Source: Pyrus communis (Eukaryota > Streptophyta > Magnoliopsida > Rosales > Rosaceae). Taken from it: a DNA stretch of 64,000 nt. The position numbers were made by a program, and so were the translations under genes. The notes beneath the pieces were generated by a model. That model did not search any database, was not told the DNA's origin, and worked only from the letters and a program-made list of their open reading frames with translations. The stretch lies in assembly GCF_963583255.1 (NCBI RefSeq), contig NC_084804.1:28461061-28525060 (forward strand), in the 5' to 3' direction. Below, piece by piece: positions 1-13,515 of the stretch (positions are counted from its first letter, which is position 1; every line of letters begins with the position of its first letter).

Positions 1-744
1 CGGGCAATCTGTGAGAACTATCCAGACACTAAAAGATATGCTGAGATCTTCGGTACTGCAGTTTGGCGACGCTTGGCATAAGCGTTTGGATTTGATGGAG
101 TTTGCCTACAATAATAGTTACCATTCTAGTATCGGTATGTCACCTTTTGAGGCACTCTATGGTAGATCATGTCGTATTCCTCTATGTTGGTCAGAAGTTG
201 GTGAAAGGGTGTTAGTAGGCCCTGAGATTGTTGATAAGACTACCCAAAATATTCAGGTAATTAAAGCTAACCTGAAAGAGGCTCAAGATCGACAGAAAAG
301 CCTTACTGATAAACACGCCACTTATAAGGTGTGTAAAGTTGGAGATTGGGTATTTCTGAAGCTATCTCCGTGGAAGGGCGTAGTACGATAAGTCCTCGTT
401 ACATTGGATGGTACCAGATCACCGAGTGAGTCAGTGAAGTCGCCTACAGACTTGAGTTACCTCCAAAACTATGAAGAGTACATGACGTTTTTCATGTCTC
501 TATGCTTCGTCATTATGTCTCTATTCCATCACACGTGATACCTCCTCATCCATTAGAAATTAATCCAGAATTGACATACGATGAGGAGCTAGTGACGATT
601 TTAGACTGCAAGAATAAGGTTTTTAGGAACAAGACTATTTGCACGGTGAAAGTTTTGTGGATGAACCATTTAATGGAGGAAGCCACTTGGGAGAGGGAGG
701 ATCGTATGAGAGATTTATATCCACGCCTATTTTATGGATATTAA
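1..744 (+). pseudogene. Ty3/gypsy pol 3' remnant (integrase tail and chromodomain-like end), frameshifted
   Basis: Two open segments encode the 3' end of a retrotransposon polyprotein. The first (11-391) carries the end of the integrase core, with the family-typical 'EFAYNNSYHSSIGMSPFEALYGR' region visible as FAYNNSYHSS followed by PFEALYGR, then the linker ending in DWVFLKLSPWKG. A stop codon follows and the reading frame is lost through about 391-500. The second segment (502-744) holds the chromodomain-like tail, including VKVLWMNHLMEEATWERED. The frame breaks make this non-functional. It lies directly upstream of the polypurine tract and 3' LTR, so it is the end of an element whose main body lies outside the window. 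Family assignment is firm; the lineage (large-LTR chromovirus type) is inferred. Confidence 0.9.
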
Positions 745-790
745 TATGTTGTTATGCTAGTGTACAGAAATTTCAGGGATGAAATTTTCT

Positions 791-804
791 TAAGAGGGGT
801 AGGT
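791..804 (+). other. Polypurine tract of the Ty3/gypsy element
   Basis: The purine-rich stretch TAAGAGGGGTAGGT lies immediately before the TG that opens the LTR. This is the usual place for the plus-strand primer of an LTR retrotransposon. Confidence 0.65.
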
Positions 805-3189
805 TGTGACTACCCATCCCAAATAAATATATATTTTCTCCCCAAATGTGTGAAAATGACGATTATGCCCTCGTTGGCTTAGTGATGTGGATGTACATAA
901 ATAGTTTTAAATTATTTTTCTTGCTAATGTGATCAAATTGTACTCAACGCCAAGAGAGTGTTGACACGAGTTAGGGCCGGATCAAGTTCGTAGCGAAAAT
1001 GTTACTAAGGAATAAGTGAAATTTGGGTTGGTTTCTTTTTAGTTGTACTCAATTGTTTGAGCCCTAAACATTTTAGCCCAACTAGGGCTTGAGACCCTTT
1101 CATTTCTGACCTATCCCGTGACATACACACACATACACACGTGCTAAACCCTTCCCCTTCTCCTTCTTTCTCGAACCCTCTCTTTCGTTCGTTCAATTGT
1201 AGACCAATTGTGCAGAAAACCCTCCAAACCTCACAGATCGACCTTTCTAAGACCATCATCACTCTTCTCTTGACTTCACAAGACTGGTGGTACCATTGGT
1301 TTAAAGAAATAACATCAGGAACCCGAGAACTCGCTAGCTCTGGTGGGGTAAAAGTTACTCTGGCGTGATCTTTGAGATTTTCAAGATTTTAAGGTCCAAA
1401 AAGGGTCCTAACCAACTATATTGGGACCCTAGGTTAGTTTTGAAGTGACTTAGACATCAGAATAAGCTAGTTCGCAAAGTTGCAGACCTTGCTGGAATTT
1501 CGAAGGATTTTCCAACTACTTTTCGTCGGTTTTAGGACTTCAAATAGGTAAGGTTATGTTCTCCTTGTTGAGAGCTTCAAGTCCATATAAGATTTGTCGA
1601 ATTTGGTTGAAAAATGAATGAGAAAATGAAGTTTTAAATTTTTCCAGAATCCGATGTTGCAGACAGCAGCCGGCAGCGGTTCCCGGTGAGTCACCGGAGA
1701 AGGAAAGGGAATATTATGTTAACCTTGATGGAATATACTAACGGCGTCAGGTAATTTTAATGGAATATTCCCTAACGCCATTAGGGATTCCGTTAGCGTG
1801 CCAAACATGTGCCTGCGCGTGTGACCGTGCCTTGGCCGGCTCGTGACACACCAGAAAATTTTTCTAAAAATATAGGGATGCTCGTATGAGTTGGCCACGA
1901 TGGTATATTCAAACACCCCAATGGAGCAACGTATGAGAAGTTATTACACGGTTTTGGTTATGTGCTTAAAATTAACGTTAAATTAGTTGTTTCACATATA
2001 AATGAGACGTTTCTGGAGGACGAGCGTAACCAGGCAAGACTCGGGGGTTAAGACCCTGCTATATACTAGTGAGTGGGCTTTTGGTTTTCTATATATACGT
2101 ATATATATGTTTTCCATTTTCCCAGGAATTATTTTAAATGGATTTACGTTTTTAAATGCCATGTCAATTGCATTACATTTTAGTATATGCATTAGTATAG
2201 ATATGCATATTATTGCATGACACTAGAGACGCCCAGGTAAGCTTCAGGTGAGTGCATATTGATGATAATAATTGTAGTGTGTATGGTTATGTTTATATGC
2301 ATTTAGTGCTCATTATCCTGCACCCCGGTGTTAATGCTCCACCCGAGGCCAAGGCCAAGCCTTCACGTGATCGTTCACCTCCCGCACCACACGCTCACCT
2401 TGGATCCAAGGCAAGTGCCAACCTGTCGTACAGACCACATTAAGTGGTTTCGACTCGTAGGCGACTTACGATACTTCGCACAACCTTCACGTAATTATAG
2501 CACTTGAGCGTATCTATTTACACCCAGCCTGTCGTACAAACCACATTAGGTGGTTCCGACTCGTCTGCAGGAATTGGTAGATGAGTTATAGGCTCAGCCG
2601 TATAGGTCACATTAGTTGACTACGGCTGACATATCAATTTACATTGAATTATTTCACTTGGCTTACTTATTTCATTTCTGAGATACTTGACAAGGCATAT
2701 ATTTGGTTTCCACTACTCTTGAGCATGATTTCTACATACGTATGTATTACTATTTTTTGGGAAATTATAGGGGTTTTACGGCGAGGGGTTACTATTTTTG
2801 GAAAGATAAATGGTTTTAAAAAACTTTGTTTTTGCCCACTCACGTTTTCTATTTTGCACCCCTTCAGGTTCTACTTAGTCGTTCATGTTGGTGGCTTCTG
2901 AGGACTCTACGGCGGTTTTGACAGACTTCAATTAATGTAGGAACTTTATTTCACAAAGTATAATTAATACTTAGCCTGCTGGACTGCACTTAGGTTATCT
3001 ATGCTCTAAATATGTGTATTTTCACTTTAAATACCTTCATTCGCACTTATATATTTTTCTAGTGTAAGTTAGCTAGTTTGGTTTTTGTTCACCCACATTC
3101 ACATAATACTATCACTTCTGCATTGTGCACATGGCTACGTCACCCTCACGTGACGGCCAGCATGCCTCGATTTCGATCGGGGTGTGTCA
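805..3189 (+). mobile_element. 3' LTR of Ty3/gypsy element (about 2.4 kb)
   Basis: The sequence opens with TGTGACTACCC just after the polypurine tract and closes with GGGGTGTGTCA, giving the TG...CA ends expected of an LTR. No gene lies inside. Around 2415-2620 the LTR has two partial internal repeats built on CCTGTCGTACARACCACATT followed by a GACTCG motif, plus a third diverged copy. The ends and internal motifs match, in reverse, those of the solo LTR at 26069-28817, so the two are related families. The 5' LTR and the target-site duplication cannot be checked because the element starts outside the window. Confidence 0.8.
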
Positions 3190-3455
3190 ATGTTTGTATA
3201 TGTATATATGCATGAAGAAAAGATGAATGGAGAATATATTTTTTGTCTACTTTTTCTGTTCGAAGTTTGGCTTTCTTCGAGGATGTGGCGGTGCAGTAGG
3301 TTGCTTTATGCTGCTTGAGATTAGGATTTTTTGTTATTTGTTTTTGTTGCATACGGCCTAAGTTTGTATGGGTCTCCCGTTGTATCTTAGGTGGAAGCTA
3401 TCATTTTGCTTAGGTCTTTTACTTTATATGTTATTGTTTAGCTGACTCCTCTTGG

Positions 3456-3486
<31 letters not shown>

Positions 3487-3595
3487 GGTTTTCTGTTGTT
3501 GTGCCTGTATTTAGGTTATGAGATGCCTTTTGGTCTCTATCTTCCTTGTACTAGTCTTTACAATGAAAGTAATGTTTTTTTGGACAAGTTAATGG
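3190..3595. other. Non-coding flank, possible LINE 3' tail
   Basis: No credible gene. The stretch contains a T-rich run (about 3461-3487) and ends with a 'TTCCTTGTACTAG...ACAATGAAAG' phrase reminiscent of plant LINE 3' ends. The similarity is weak and I would not assign it to a family. Confidence 0.25.
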
Positions 3596-3607
3596 AAGTA
3601 ATTTGTT

Positions 3608-3779
3608 GTCACTTAATACTACGATTTAGTGGTATTCATCTTCACTTATAACTTATAAGCGAGAGGTCTAAGGTTCGATTCTCGCTAAAGTCGAAATTGA
3701 ATCACATTATTACTAGTCTATTGTGAGGCTAAACCACTCATTCTCACTTAGTGTCGATAATATTGTTAAAAAAAAAAGA
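3608..3779 (+). mobile_element. tRNA-derived SINE, family A, with target-site duplication
   Basis: A 172-bp unit starts GTCACTTAATACTACG, contains a tRNA B-box-like GGTTCGATTC near 3673, and ends in an A-rich tail (about 3768-3779). It is flanked by the 12-bp direct repeat AAGTAATTTGTT at 3596-3607 and 3780-3791, the mark of target-primed insertion. Related copies occur at 7740-7916 (reverse), 18614-18788 (forward), 44332-44485 (reverse) and, truncated, near 56113-56196. The family name is not known to me. Confidence 0.8.
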
Positions 3780-3874
3780 AAGTAATTTGTTTTGAAAAAA
3801 AAAAAAATTCAACTTTTTAATTTCTGGGTTAATACTTGAAACTTGAAACTTGAGAAGGGAAACTTAATAACAAT

Positions 3875-3916
3875 AGCCCACCTGTAAAAGCCTATTATAT
3901 CAACAAAAAACCCTAA
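3875..3916 (+). promoter_or_regulatory. Site II-like and telo-box motifs upstream of the RPB10 gene
   Basis: AGCCCA at 3875-3880 is TGGGCT on the other strand, the core of plant site II elements. AAACCCTAA at 3908-3916 is a canonical telo-box. The pair sits 120-165 bp upstream of the start codon at 4038. This combination is known from promoters of plant genes for ribosomal proteins and other growth-linked machinery, which fits an RNA polymerase subunit. Function here is inferred from sequence and position only. Confidence 0.5.
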
Positions 3917-4037
3917 ACCTCTCGCGAACCCGCACTCAGGCACTCTCTCCTCCCCTTCTCTGTGTCTCTCTTTCCCCCGTGGTTGTCGAAGACTGAGAAA
4001 CATTCGGACACGCGAAGCAGAGTTAGGGTAAATCAAA

Positions 4038-5993
<1,956 letters not shown>

Positions 5994-6210
5994 GGAAGCT
6001 TGGTGTAACAAGTGCCAGATGCTCGTTTGATGTGACCTTTGTCAAGTGTCTTTGTGTGGTAAATGTTCCATGCTGTTTTGTCTGGATCATGATCGATCCT
6101 TATTACCATACTTGGAAACTTGGAATGTCTAATAGGATTTATCTCTATGTAGGGAGATACTTATGCATGCACTTGAGGTGTTTATGTTGCTGCACTAGTT
6201 TATGAACTTA

Positions 6211-7739
6211 TTAAATAGAATGAAAGACTGAATGCTTCTAACAAACAATAGTGTTATTGTTAGCGTTGCTTGATCTAAAATGATTATGGTATGCATACAT
6301 TTGTCTTGCTATAACTTTGTTGTGGTTTTTTCGTCATGCTACTATAGATGCAGGATTTCTATGTTTAGGTTCCAGGAACATGGTTTGAATTGCTCTTGGT
6401 CACAGGGGATAGGTTTTAGAAAAATGGTGGAATGTTGGGGAAAGAAACAGGCCAGGAACACGGTTGTACCTGATATCTTGTTGTTTTTCTCCACCTCCTT
6501 GATTCATTCTCTCCTTAACTCAATTCTCTCCTTCTCATTCTTAGAAAGGATGAGGTGTCACTAAGGCATTAGGTGTTGACACCGAGAAACAGTTCTCGTG
6601 TTTATTCCTCTCCTTTTTCAATGCTCTTTTGGCTACGTGATATATGTTTTCTTCTGAGAAATTTAAATGTTCTTTTTGCGATTTCTTACCTGTTAGAATT
6701 ACAGTTATCGTCACTGGCACACCGGAATGGTCATCTAGTATTCGCGCTCTCATATTTTTTTACACCAGGTAGAGCAGGATTAGTTTGAAGTGCAGATAGC
6801 AGCTTCCTACGTTATTCGATTTTTTTTTCTTGTGGCTGAATATATCGAAATCATCATAAGTAAATTTAACTCCCAACTCTGACCGACCTTAGATTTGAGT
6901 GAATCCTTTAAACTATAAATCATTAATTATGCTGTGTTTTTATGTTTGTCTTTCTTTCTGGGTTTTGAATCTCTCCCAGTTTTCGGATGAACAACTTCCA
7001 TTTGGTTGCAACTTACATTGTCAGTGGCAGTGTTAGGATTTAAATTAACGCGGTGACAAAGGCAACCATTGTCATTAGAAATTAGATTAGTACTAATCTA
7101 TTCCAAACGAGGACCATATTTGTCGTAGGATAGTTAATTATAGAATTGTAAGCAGGTGGATTAGTCAATTAAGTCATGAAGGTGATGGTATGTATGCTAT
7201 TGAATGATTTTTTTGATAACGTTTCATGATTTACCCCAATCACAATTTGGTTGTTTGCACTGGGCGGGTTGTATTGACGAAACATCTTTCATATAGGGTG
7301 GTGATATCAACGTGCCCCTTTTTATCTTCCCCAAAGTTCTAATTTTAGGCTGTCAAATCAAATAAATTGGAACTGAAGGGGATCATATGACAAAAATTAA
7401 CAGCACAAATTAGTGTGTAGATAGCATCACCCGTCATATTTTACTTACTAACATGTAAGAGAAGTTGGGGGCATTATGGCTATTCCACGTTGCTACAATT
7501 ATGGCTTTTTATGTCAATTGGTTTGGCTTGTTCATTCAATGTCTCAATGATACTGAACTTCAGAAAATGCATCTCCCTGACATGCTTATTTGTAAGGAAA
7601 TTATGGGAACGAGGGTCATCACTTTTCAACTCGAATTATGGTTAAGCTCGTGAAGAATAAACTGGCACGGCGGAAGTTATAGTTTAACCGTTAAAAGGAT
7701 CACAAATGGTCACTCACGGATAGGACTTTATAACACAAG
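6211..7739. other. Intergenic region, no gene recognised
   Basis: Downstream of the RPB10 3' UTR the sequence is AT-rich with only short unrecognised reading frames. No protein family, RNA gene or clear transposon end was found. Confidence 0.6.
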
Positions 7740-7916
7740 TTGGTTTGTTTCTTTTTTTTTTCTTTTTCTTTTGTTTTTTTTTGTTTTTAGTATATCGATA
7801 TTTGTACACTATGGGCAGCCTAATTTGATATCAAATGCGCCATCCACAAGCTTCGAACCTAAGACCTCTCACTTTCAAGTGAAGAGTAATACCATCAAAC
7901 CGTGGTACTGAGTGGC
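7740..7916 (-). mobile_element. SINE family A, reverse orientation
   Basis: The plus strand shows a T-rich tail (about 7751-7790), then the complement of the SINE body with the reversed B box (TTCGAACC near 7852) and 'AAGACCTCTCACTT'. Near-identical 10-bp flanks, ATAACACAAG (7730-7739) and ATAATACAAG (7917-7926), look like a target-site duplication with one mismatch. The 3.9 kb tandem duplication begins inside this SINE, so the second copy (from about 11698) lacks the poly-T part. Confidence 0.7.
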
Positions 7917-8577
7917 ATAATACAAGCTCTCGGTTTTATATCGATAAAGGTCATTACATATTAAAATATAAATAGTCCTAGCAAACGCGGGATGAGAAAG
8001 GAAAATAAAAGGGGAAATTACAAAAGTAATCTTAATACGTTAAAAATGGTTGTCCTACTAAACATCATCAAAACGCCAAAAGTCTACCTTAGTGTTGTGG
8101 TGAAGCGACAACTTGAATTCACCACCTCATTTTCATTGCGGAAATTTATTATTGTTAGGAATTAAGCACCAATAAGAGTTAAAGAAATTGTATATAAAAT
8201 AATAACAACTCTTTTGAATTATGCGCTTGCATTTTATGATTTTATTGAAACACTTTATAGTATAAGAAGCTTCTACGTACAATAAAATATTTTTACCATA
8301 AGTTCGAAATTCTGTAGATTGACTTCGAAATGTTTTGAGGAAGAATTCTTATATAATTTTGAATAGTCGAGCATTGTTTTATTAGTAATAATGCAACATA
8401 GAAATAGCGAATCAAACTTTGAAAAGGAAATACTAATGAACGACAAACTATCACTAACATGTTAAGAGCAGAAAAAAAACCTAACCCTAATATGTAGCTG
8501 CAGCCAATTGGTCTAAACAATAAAGTTTTCCATGGCCTTGTTAAAAAAAAAAAAAGAAGAAAGAATATATATATATA

Positions 8578-8934
8578 TCTATCTATCTATTACTATTATT
8601 AAGAAAACCCTCTTTGTCAACTTTTTTCCTATTTTGCCCTCACTTTTGATACACACTATTGACAAAATGAAAGAAAAATAGTAACTTGTACCTTTTGACA
8701 AAATGACAATCATATCTCTATTTTTCCTATTTTATCCTCCTTTTTTTAGACAATGACAATCATATTTTTTTTCAATTTGATCCTCTTTTTTGTACTTATT
8801 TTTCCAATTTTACCCTTACTTTGATTCATAATATTTACATAACGAGGACAAAACAGTAATTATGTAATATTAAAAAAAATGCACTTATTAAGAGAAATTG
8901 TTCACACACATACAAAGTTTGTGTTCTCTGCTAG
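8578..8934 (+). mobile_element. Helitron-like non-autonomous element (tentative), copy 1
   Basis: The segment starts TCTATCTATCTATTACTATT and ends with a weak inverted repeat (CACA...AAAGTTTGTG) followed about ten bases later by CTAG. Helitrons begin TC, end CTRR after a short hairpin and make no target-site duplication. A second segment with a similar interior (TCTATTCTATTAAGACAAG onward) starts at 8935, directly after CTAG. There is no coding capacity. The assignment rests on the ends only. Confidence 0.35.
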
Positions 8935-9494
8935 TCTATTCTATTAAGACAAGAGCCCTTGTAAACTTTTTTCCTCTTTTTTTTCAATTTTACCCTTACT
9001 TTTGAATACACAATATTGACATGAGGAGGGTAAAATAGTAATTATGTACCTTTTGACAAAATGACAATCATATCCTTATTTTTCCTATTTTACCCTTAAT
9101 TTTGATACACAATATTTAAATAAGGAGAACAAAAAACATAATATTAAGATAAAATATGCGCTTATTAAAAGAAATTGTCTCACCATCATTTTTTCATACT
9201 CTTTTTAAAATTTTAAAGACTAATCACCTTCCTTAATTAAAAAAAACAAAAAACAAAATGAAATTATTCACATACACAAAGTGTGTGCTCATCGATTAGT
9301 GTGTGTGTATCAACCAATTGTATCAATCGTATCAATGGACATCATGATGATGGACAAAGTTACTAGGAAAATAAGATACGAAAGGGACTCCTCATGCAAT
9401 GATGCATCCTTAACTTATGCTTGAATTCAGATAAAGTTGCCATGTGTCAACTGCCAAATGCTTAGTGGGAAGAAATTTTTCAATCTGCCGATAA

Positions 9495-9617
9495 TACGGC
9501 TCGATACATTAAGTGTAATCCACGTTCGGTATACTAAGTGTAATAATACAATTAGTTGGAAATTAAAAAACAAAAAATTCCAACTAATTGTATTATTACA
9601 CTTGGTGTACGAGCCGT
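9495..9617. repeat. Perfect 26-bp stem hairpin with extended outer arms, copy 1
   Basis: AAGTGTAATAATACAATTAG plus TTGGAA (9536-9561) is the exact reverse complement of 9578-9603, around a 16-nt A-rich loop. Outer arms ACGGCTCG...TAC (from 9495) and GTACGAGCCGT (9607-9617) also pair. The copy at 13432-13499 has one mismatch in the stem. It could be a foldback MITE or a small-RNA precursor. Confidence 0.8.
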
Positions 9618-10520
9618 GTTCTCAACACACTGAAAAAACTCTCCTAATGGGGTTATCATTACTTGTTGATAGTTATTATTCATGTTTAATTCATGCTAAA
9701 ATCATCGCACGCCTGTCTCTTTGTGGAAATTCGAACTCTTGTATATATTTATTGGGTCATGAATGGGCATCTTTCGTTAGGACAAATACACGTTATTTGC
9801 AAATCAACAAAGTGTTTTTTTTTTTTTTTGGGCAGCAGAAAATACATAATTTGTTGTTGCTGTTGTTGTTGTTTTTTTTTTTTTTATTCAAAGGAATATA
9901 TTGTTTAAAGGGTCTACTTCAAGAAAACAAAGAAGATAAGAAGAATTCCTGTATTCCTAAGTCTTTTTGGCCTTTTTGCTCTCTCCCGAGCCTCCTTACT
10001 TTCCCTTTCCAAACAATAACTCTAATTGATCTGCAAATCTTAGTCGCTGGTCCTTTCCTTTAGCTTTGGGGCAATGGCAGTCTCTCCCCCTCCTTGTAAC
10101 CTCTCTATCTCCCTATCCTCTCCGCCCCTTCCCATCCCCTTCCTTTTGTTCCAACCACTCATTTGCAACCTTTCCTCTCTTGTTCCCTTTCTCTCTGGTG
10201 TCCTTTTCCCTTTCTCTCTTGTCTTTGTTGTGCAACACCTCTTCACCCTTCACCATTTTGTGGACTACCAATTTTCATGGCTTTGCTACAGCCTTTGCCC
10301 TAAAAGTTGAGATCTACTGTCTCAGGGCCAATTCCCTTGATTTAGGGCAAGATAAGCGGGTTTGGTTGGTTTATTGGTTGTTGGTGGGTCAAATCTGTTA
10401 GAGAATATGATTCAACATAGATCATATGACAAATAATATACAACTAATTTATGGGAGTTTCCATCCTAATATCACTAAGGCCTTTTGTGATAAACCCAAC
10501 ACCTAGTAATAGGTGATTAA

Positions 10521-10867
10521 GGCCTAATTTGGTACTGAGGTGATTCTGAAAAAAGTTGGTATCAAAAAAAGCTGGGAGCTGTTTTTGTATTTGGTAGACA
10601 TTCAGCTTCAACTTTTTTTCACAGTTTTGGGTGAAAAAAAAGCCAAAAACAAGAAGCTGCAAAACCCAGCTTTGAAAAACCGGTTTTTTTTCACATATGT
10701 TTTACATAAAAGTTTACCAAACACTATAATACTACCTTTTTTTTTTTTTTTTCAAAAGCACTTTTACAAAAAAGTTTAACACTTCACTGCTTTATTTCAC
10801 AGCTGCTTATTCTTACAGCACAGCAGAAGTAGCTTTTTTTCAAAGCACAACAATACCAAACCAGCCC
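10521..10867. mobile_element. Tourist-like (PIF/Harbinger) MITE, copy 1
   Basis: Terminal inverted repeats GGCCTAATTTGGTACTG and CAATACCAAACCAGCCC are flanked on both sides by TAA (10518-10520 and 10868-10870), the 3-bp target-site duplication of PIF/Harbinger elements. It is 347 bp with no coding capacity. It interrupts an LTR-like sequence whose halves continue on either side. Confidence 0.75.
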
Positions 10868-12473
10868 TAAGTTAGGACAATATTGGGGGTGGACTTGCAT
10901 GAGCCTATAAAGTTTGTCATGGTAATAGAGCATGCTATTCTTTTCAACATGTCTCGAATTTGCCTTCTTAAGCTGGGTTTTCGAAAAGTTGTGCTAGCTT
11001 CAGCTTAAGGCTATTAAATGAATGGGCCCTTGGAAAGTTGTGTTGGCTCTAGTCTTTAAATGATGACCGGGCTTTCGAAAAGTTGCATTAGCTCTAGTAT
11101 GCTGACTTGACTAGTTCCCAGTGTGGGAATTGTTTCCTTGCGATCTTGTGTGGGGCCACCCGGGGCATGTTGAAGAATAGGATCTCACATCAGTCATAAA
11201 ATGAAATAATGTACAATTAATATATGGGAGTTTATACTCATAATATCACCGAGGTCTTTTGTGATAGAACACAACATCTAGTAATAAGTGATTAAGTTGG
11301 AACAACATCAGTGATATTGGTGGTGGATCAACATGGGCCTATAAAGTCACCAAGATCTTTGCTCTATGGCTTGACTTTCATGGATGTGTGGCTCCTTTTG
11401 ACTAAATTTTCTCTGGGCAGATTTTTGGTGAACTTGCCTTGCTTGACTCGTAGCAGCGACAACTACTCGAAGATGTAAAGTTGCGAGTGGAGATGAGCCA
11501 ATCGATAGAGCCAAGCCAACCAAAAAGATTTCATTTCACGGATTTGTGTAGGTTTGTTTGTCCCACACCTAGCGGGTAATGTCTAGCCTAGCGGGTGATG
11601 TGGCCCCAATTATGATCGATGATTTGATGTGGCCACACTTGTGAGTTAAGGTTTGATGTGGCCACACTTGTGAGTTATGATTTGATGTGGCCTCAATTAC
11701 ACTATGGTCAGGCTAATTTGATATCAAATGCGCTATCCACAAGTTTCGAACCTAAGACCTCTCACTTTCAAGTAAAGAGTAATACCATCAAACCGTGGTA
11801 CTGAGTGGCATAATACAAGCTCTCGGTTTTATATCGATAAAGGTCATTACATATTAAAATATACATAGTCCTAGCAAACCCGGGATGAGAAAGGAAAATA
11901 AAAGGGGAAATTACAAAGGTAATCTTAATACGTTAAAAATGGTTGTCCTACTAAACATCATCAAAACGCCAAAAGTCTACCTTAGTGTTGTGGTGAAGCG
12001 ACAATTTGAATTCACCACCTCATTTTCATTGCGGAAATTTATTATTGTTAGGAATTAAGCACCAATAACAGTTAAAGAAATTGTATATAAAATAATAACA
12101 ACTCTTTTGAATTATGCGCTTGCATTTTATGATTTTATTGAAACACTTTATAGTATAAGAAGCTTCTACGTACAATAAAATATTTTTACCATAAGTTCGA
12201 AATTCTGTAGATTGACTTCGAAATGTTTTGAGGAAGAATTCTTATATAATTTTGAATAGTCGAGCATTGTTTTATTAGTAATAATGCAACATAGAAATAG
12301 CGAATCAAACTTTGAAAAGGAAATACTAATGAACGACAAACTATCACTAACATGTTAGAGCAAAAAAAAACCTAACCCTAACATGTAGCTGCAGCCAATT
12401 GGTCTAAACAATAAAGTTTACCATGGCTTTGTTAAAAAAAAAAAAAAAAAAAAAAGAATAAAGAATATATATA

Positions 12474-12831
12474 TCTATCTATCCATTACTATTATTAAGA
12501 AAACCCTCCTTGTCAACTTTTTTCCTATTTTGCCCTCACTTTTGATACACTATTGACAAAATGAGGGAAAAATAGTAATTTGTACCTTTTGACAAAATGA
12601 CAATCATATCTCTATTTTTCCTATTTTACCCTCTTTTTTTTTAGATAATGACAATCATATTTTTTTCAATTTGACCCTCTTTTTTGTACTTATTTTTCCA
12701 ATTTTACCCTTACTTTGATTCATAACATTTACATAACGAGGACAAAACAGTAATTATGTAATATTAAAAAAAATTATGCACTTATTAAGAGAAATTGTTC
12801 ACACACACATAAAGTTTGTGCTCTCTGCTAA
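12474..12831 (+). mobile_element. Helitron-like non-autonomous element (tentative), copy 2
   Basis: Counterpart of 8578-8934. It starts TCTATCTATCCATTAC and ends CTAA, which still fits the CTRR rule. The same AT-rich interior follows. Confidence 0.35.
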
Positions 12832-13390
12832 TCTATTCTATTAAGACAAGAGCCCTTGTCAACTTTTTCCCCCTTTTTTTTCAATTTTACCCTTACTTTT
12901 GAATACACAATATTGACATGAGGAGGGTAAAATAGTAATTATGTACCTTTTGACAAAATGACAATCATATCCTTATTTTTCCTATTTTACCCTTATTTTT
13001 GATACACAATATTTAAATAAGGAGAACAAAAAACATAATATTAAGATAAAATATGCGCTTATTAAAAGAAATTGTCTCACCATCATTTTTTCATACTCTT
13101 TTTAAAATTTTAAAAACTAATCACCTTCCTTAATTAAAAAAACAAAAAACAAAATGAAATTATTCACATACACAGAGTGTGTGCTCATCGGTTAGTGTGT
13201 GTGTATCAACCAATTGTATCAATCGTATCAATGGACATTATGATGATGAACAAAGTTACTAGGAAAATAAGATACGAAAGGTACTCCTCATGCAATGATG
13301 CATCCTTAACTTATGCTTGAATTCAGATAAAGTTGCCATGTGTCAACTTCCAAATGCTTAGTGGGAAGAAAATTTTCAATCTGCCGATAA

Positions 13391-13515
13391 TACGGCTCGA
13401 TACATTAAGTGTAATCCACGTTCGGTATACTAAGTGTAATAATACAATTAGTTGGAAATTAAAAAACAAAAAATTCCAACCAATTGTATTATTACACTTG
13501 GTGTACGGGCTGTGT
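13391..13515. repeat. Hairpin, copy 2
   Basis: The arms at 13432-13457 and 13474-13499 repeat the 26-bp stem of copy 1 with one mismatch (TTCCAACCAATTG in the 3' arm). The outer arms are present but also altered (GTACGGGCTGT). Confidence 0.75.

Larger units (their letters stand above)
7806..11697. repeat. Tandem duplication, copy 1 (~3.9 kb)
   Basis: This block and 11698-15560 are the same sequence at an offset of 3893-3900 bp with few differences. The unit holds part of a SINE, AT-rich Helitron-like segments, a perfect hairpin (9536-9603), a pyrimidine-rich stretch (about 9960-10250), a Tourist-like MITE (10521-10867), and two directly repeated LTR-like segments (about 10395-10520 plus 10868-10915, and about 11188-11350). 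Its end carries three short repeats of TTTGATGTGGCCACACTTG. Open frames inside it are not conserved coding sequence: the second copy has indels in the homopolymer runs. Confidence 0.9.

Noticed and set aside
3660..3690. tRNA gene (GGTTCGATTC B box)
   Set aside because: No cloverleaf can be formed. The context is a SINE with A tail and target duplication.
9437..10063. 208-codon open frame
   Set aside because: It crosses a hairpin and T-runs. The duplicate copy at 13333 is shortened by an indel, and there is no family similarity.
10066..10401. Pyrimidine-rich open frame beginning at 10066
   Set aside because: Low-complexity CT-rich sequence. The copy at 13966 reads differently after small indels.
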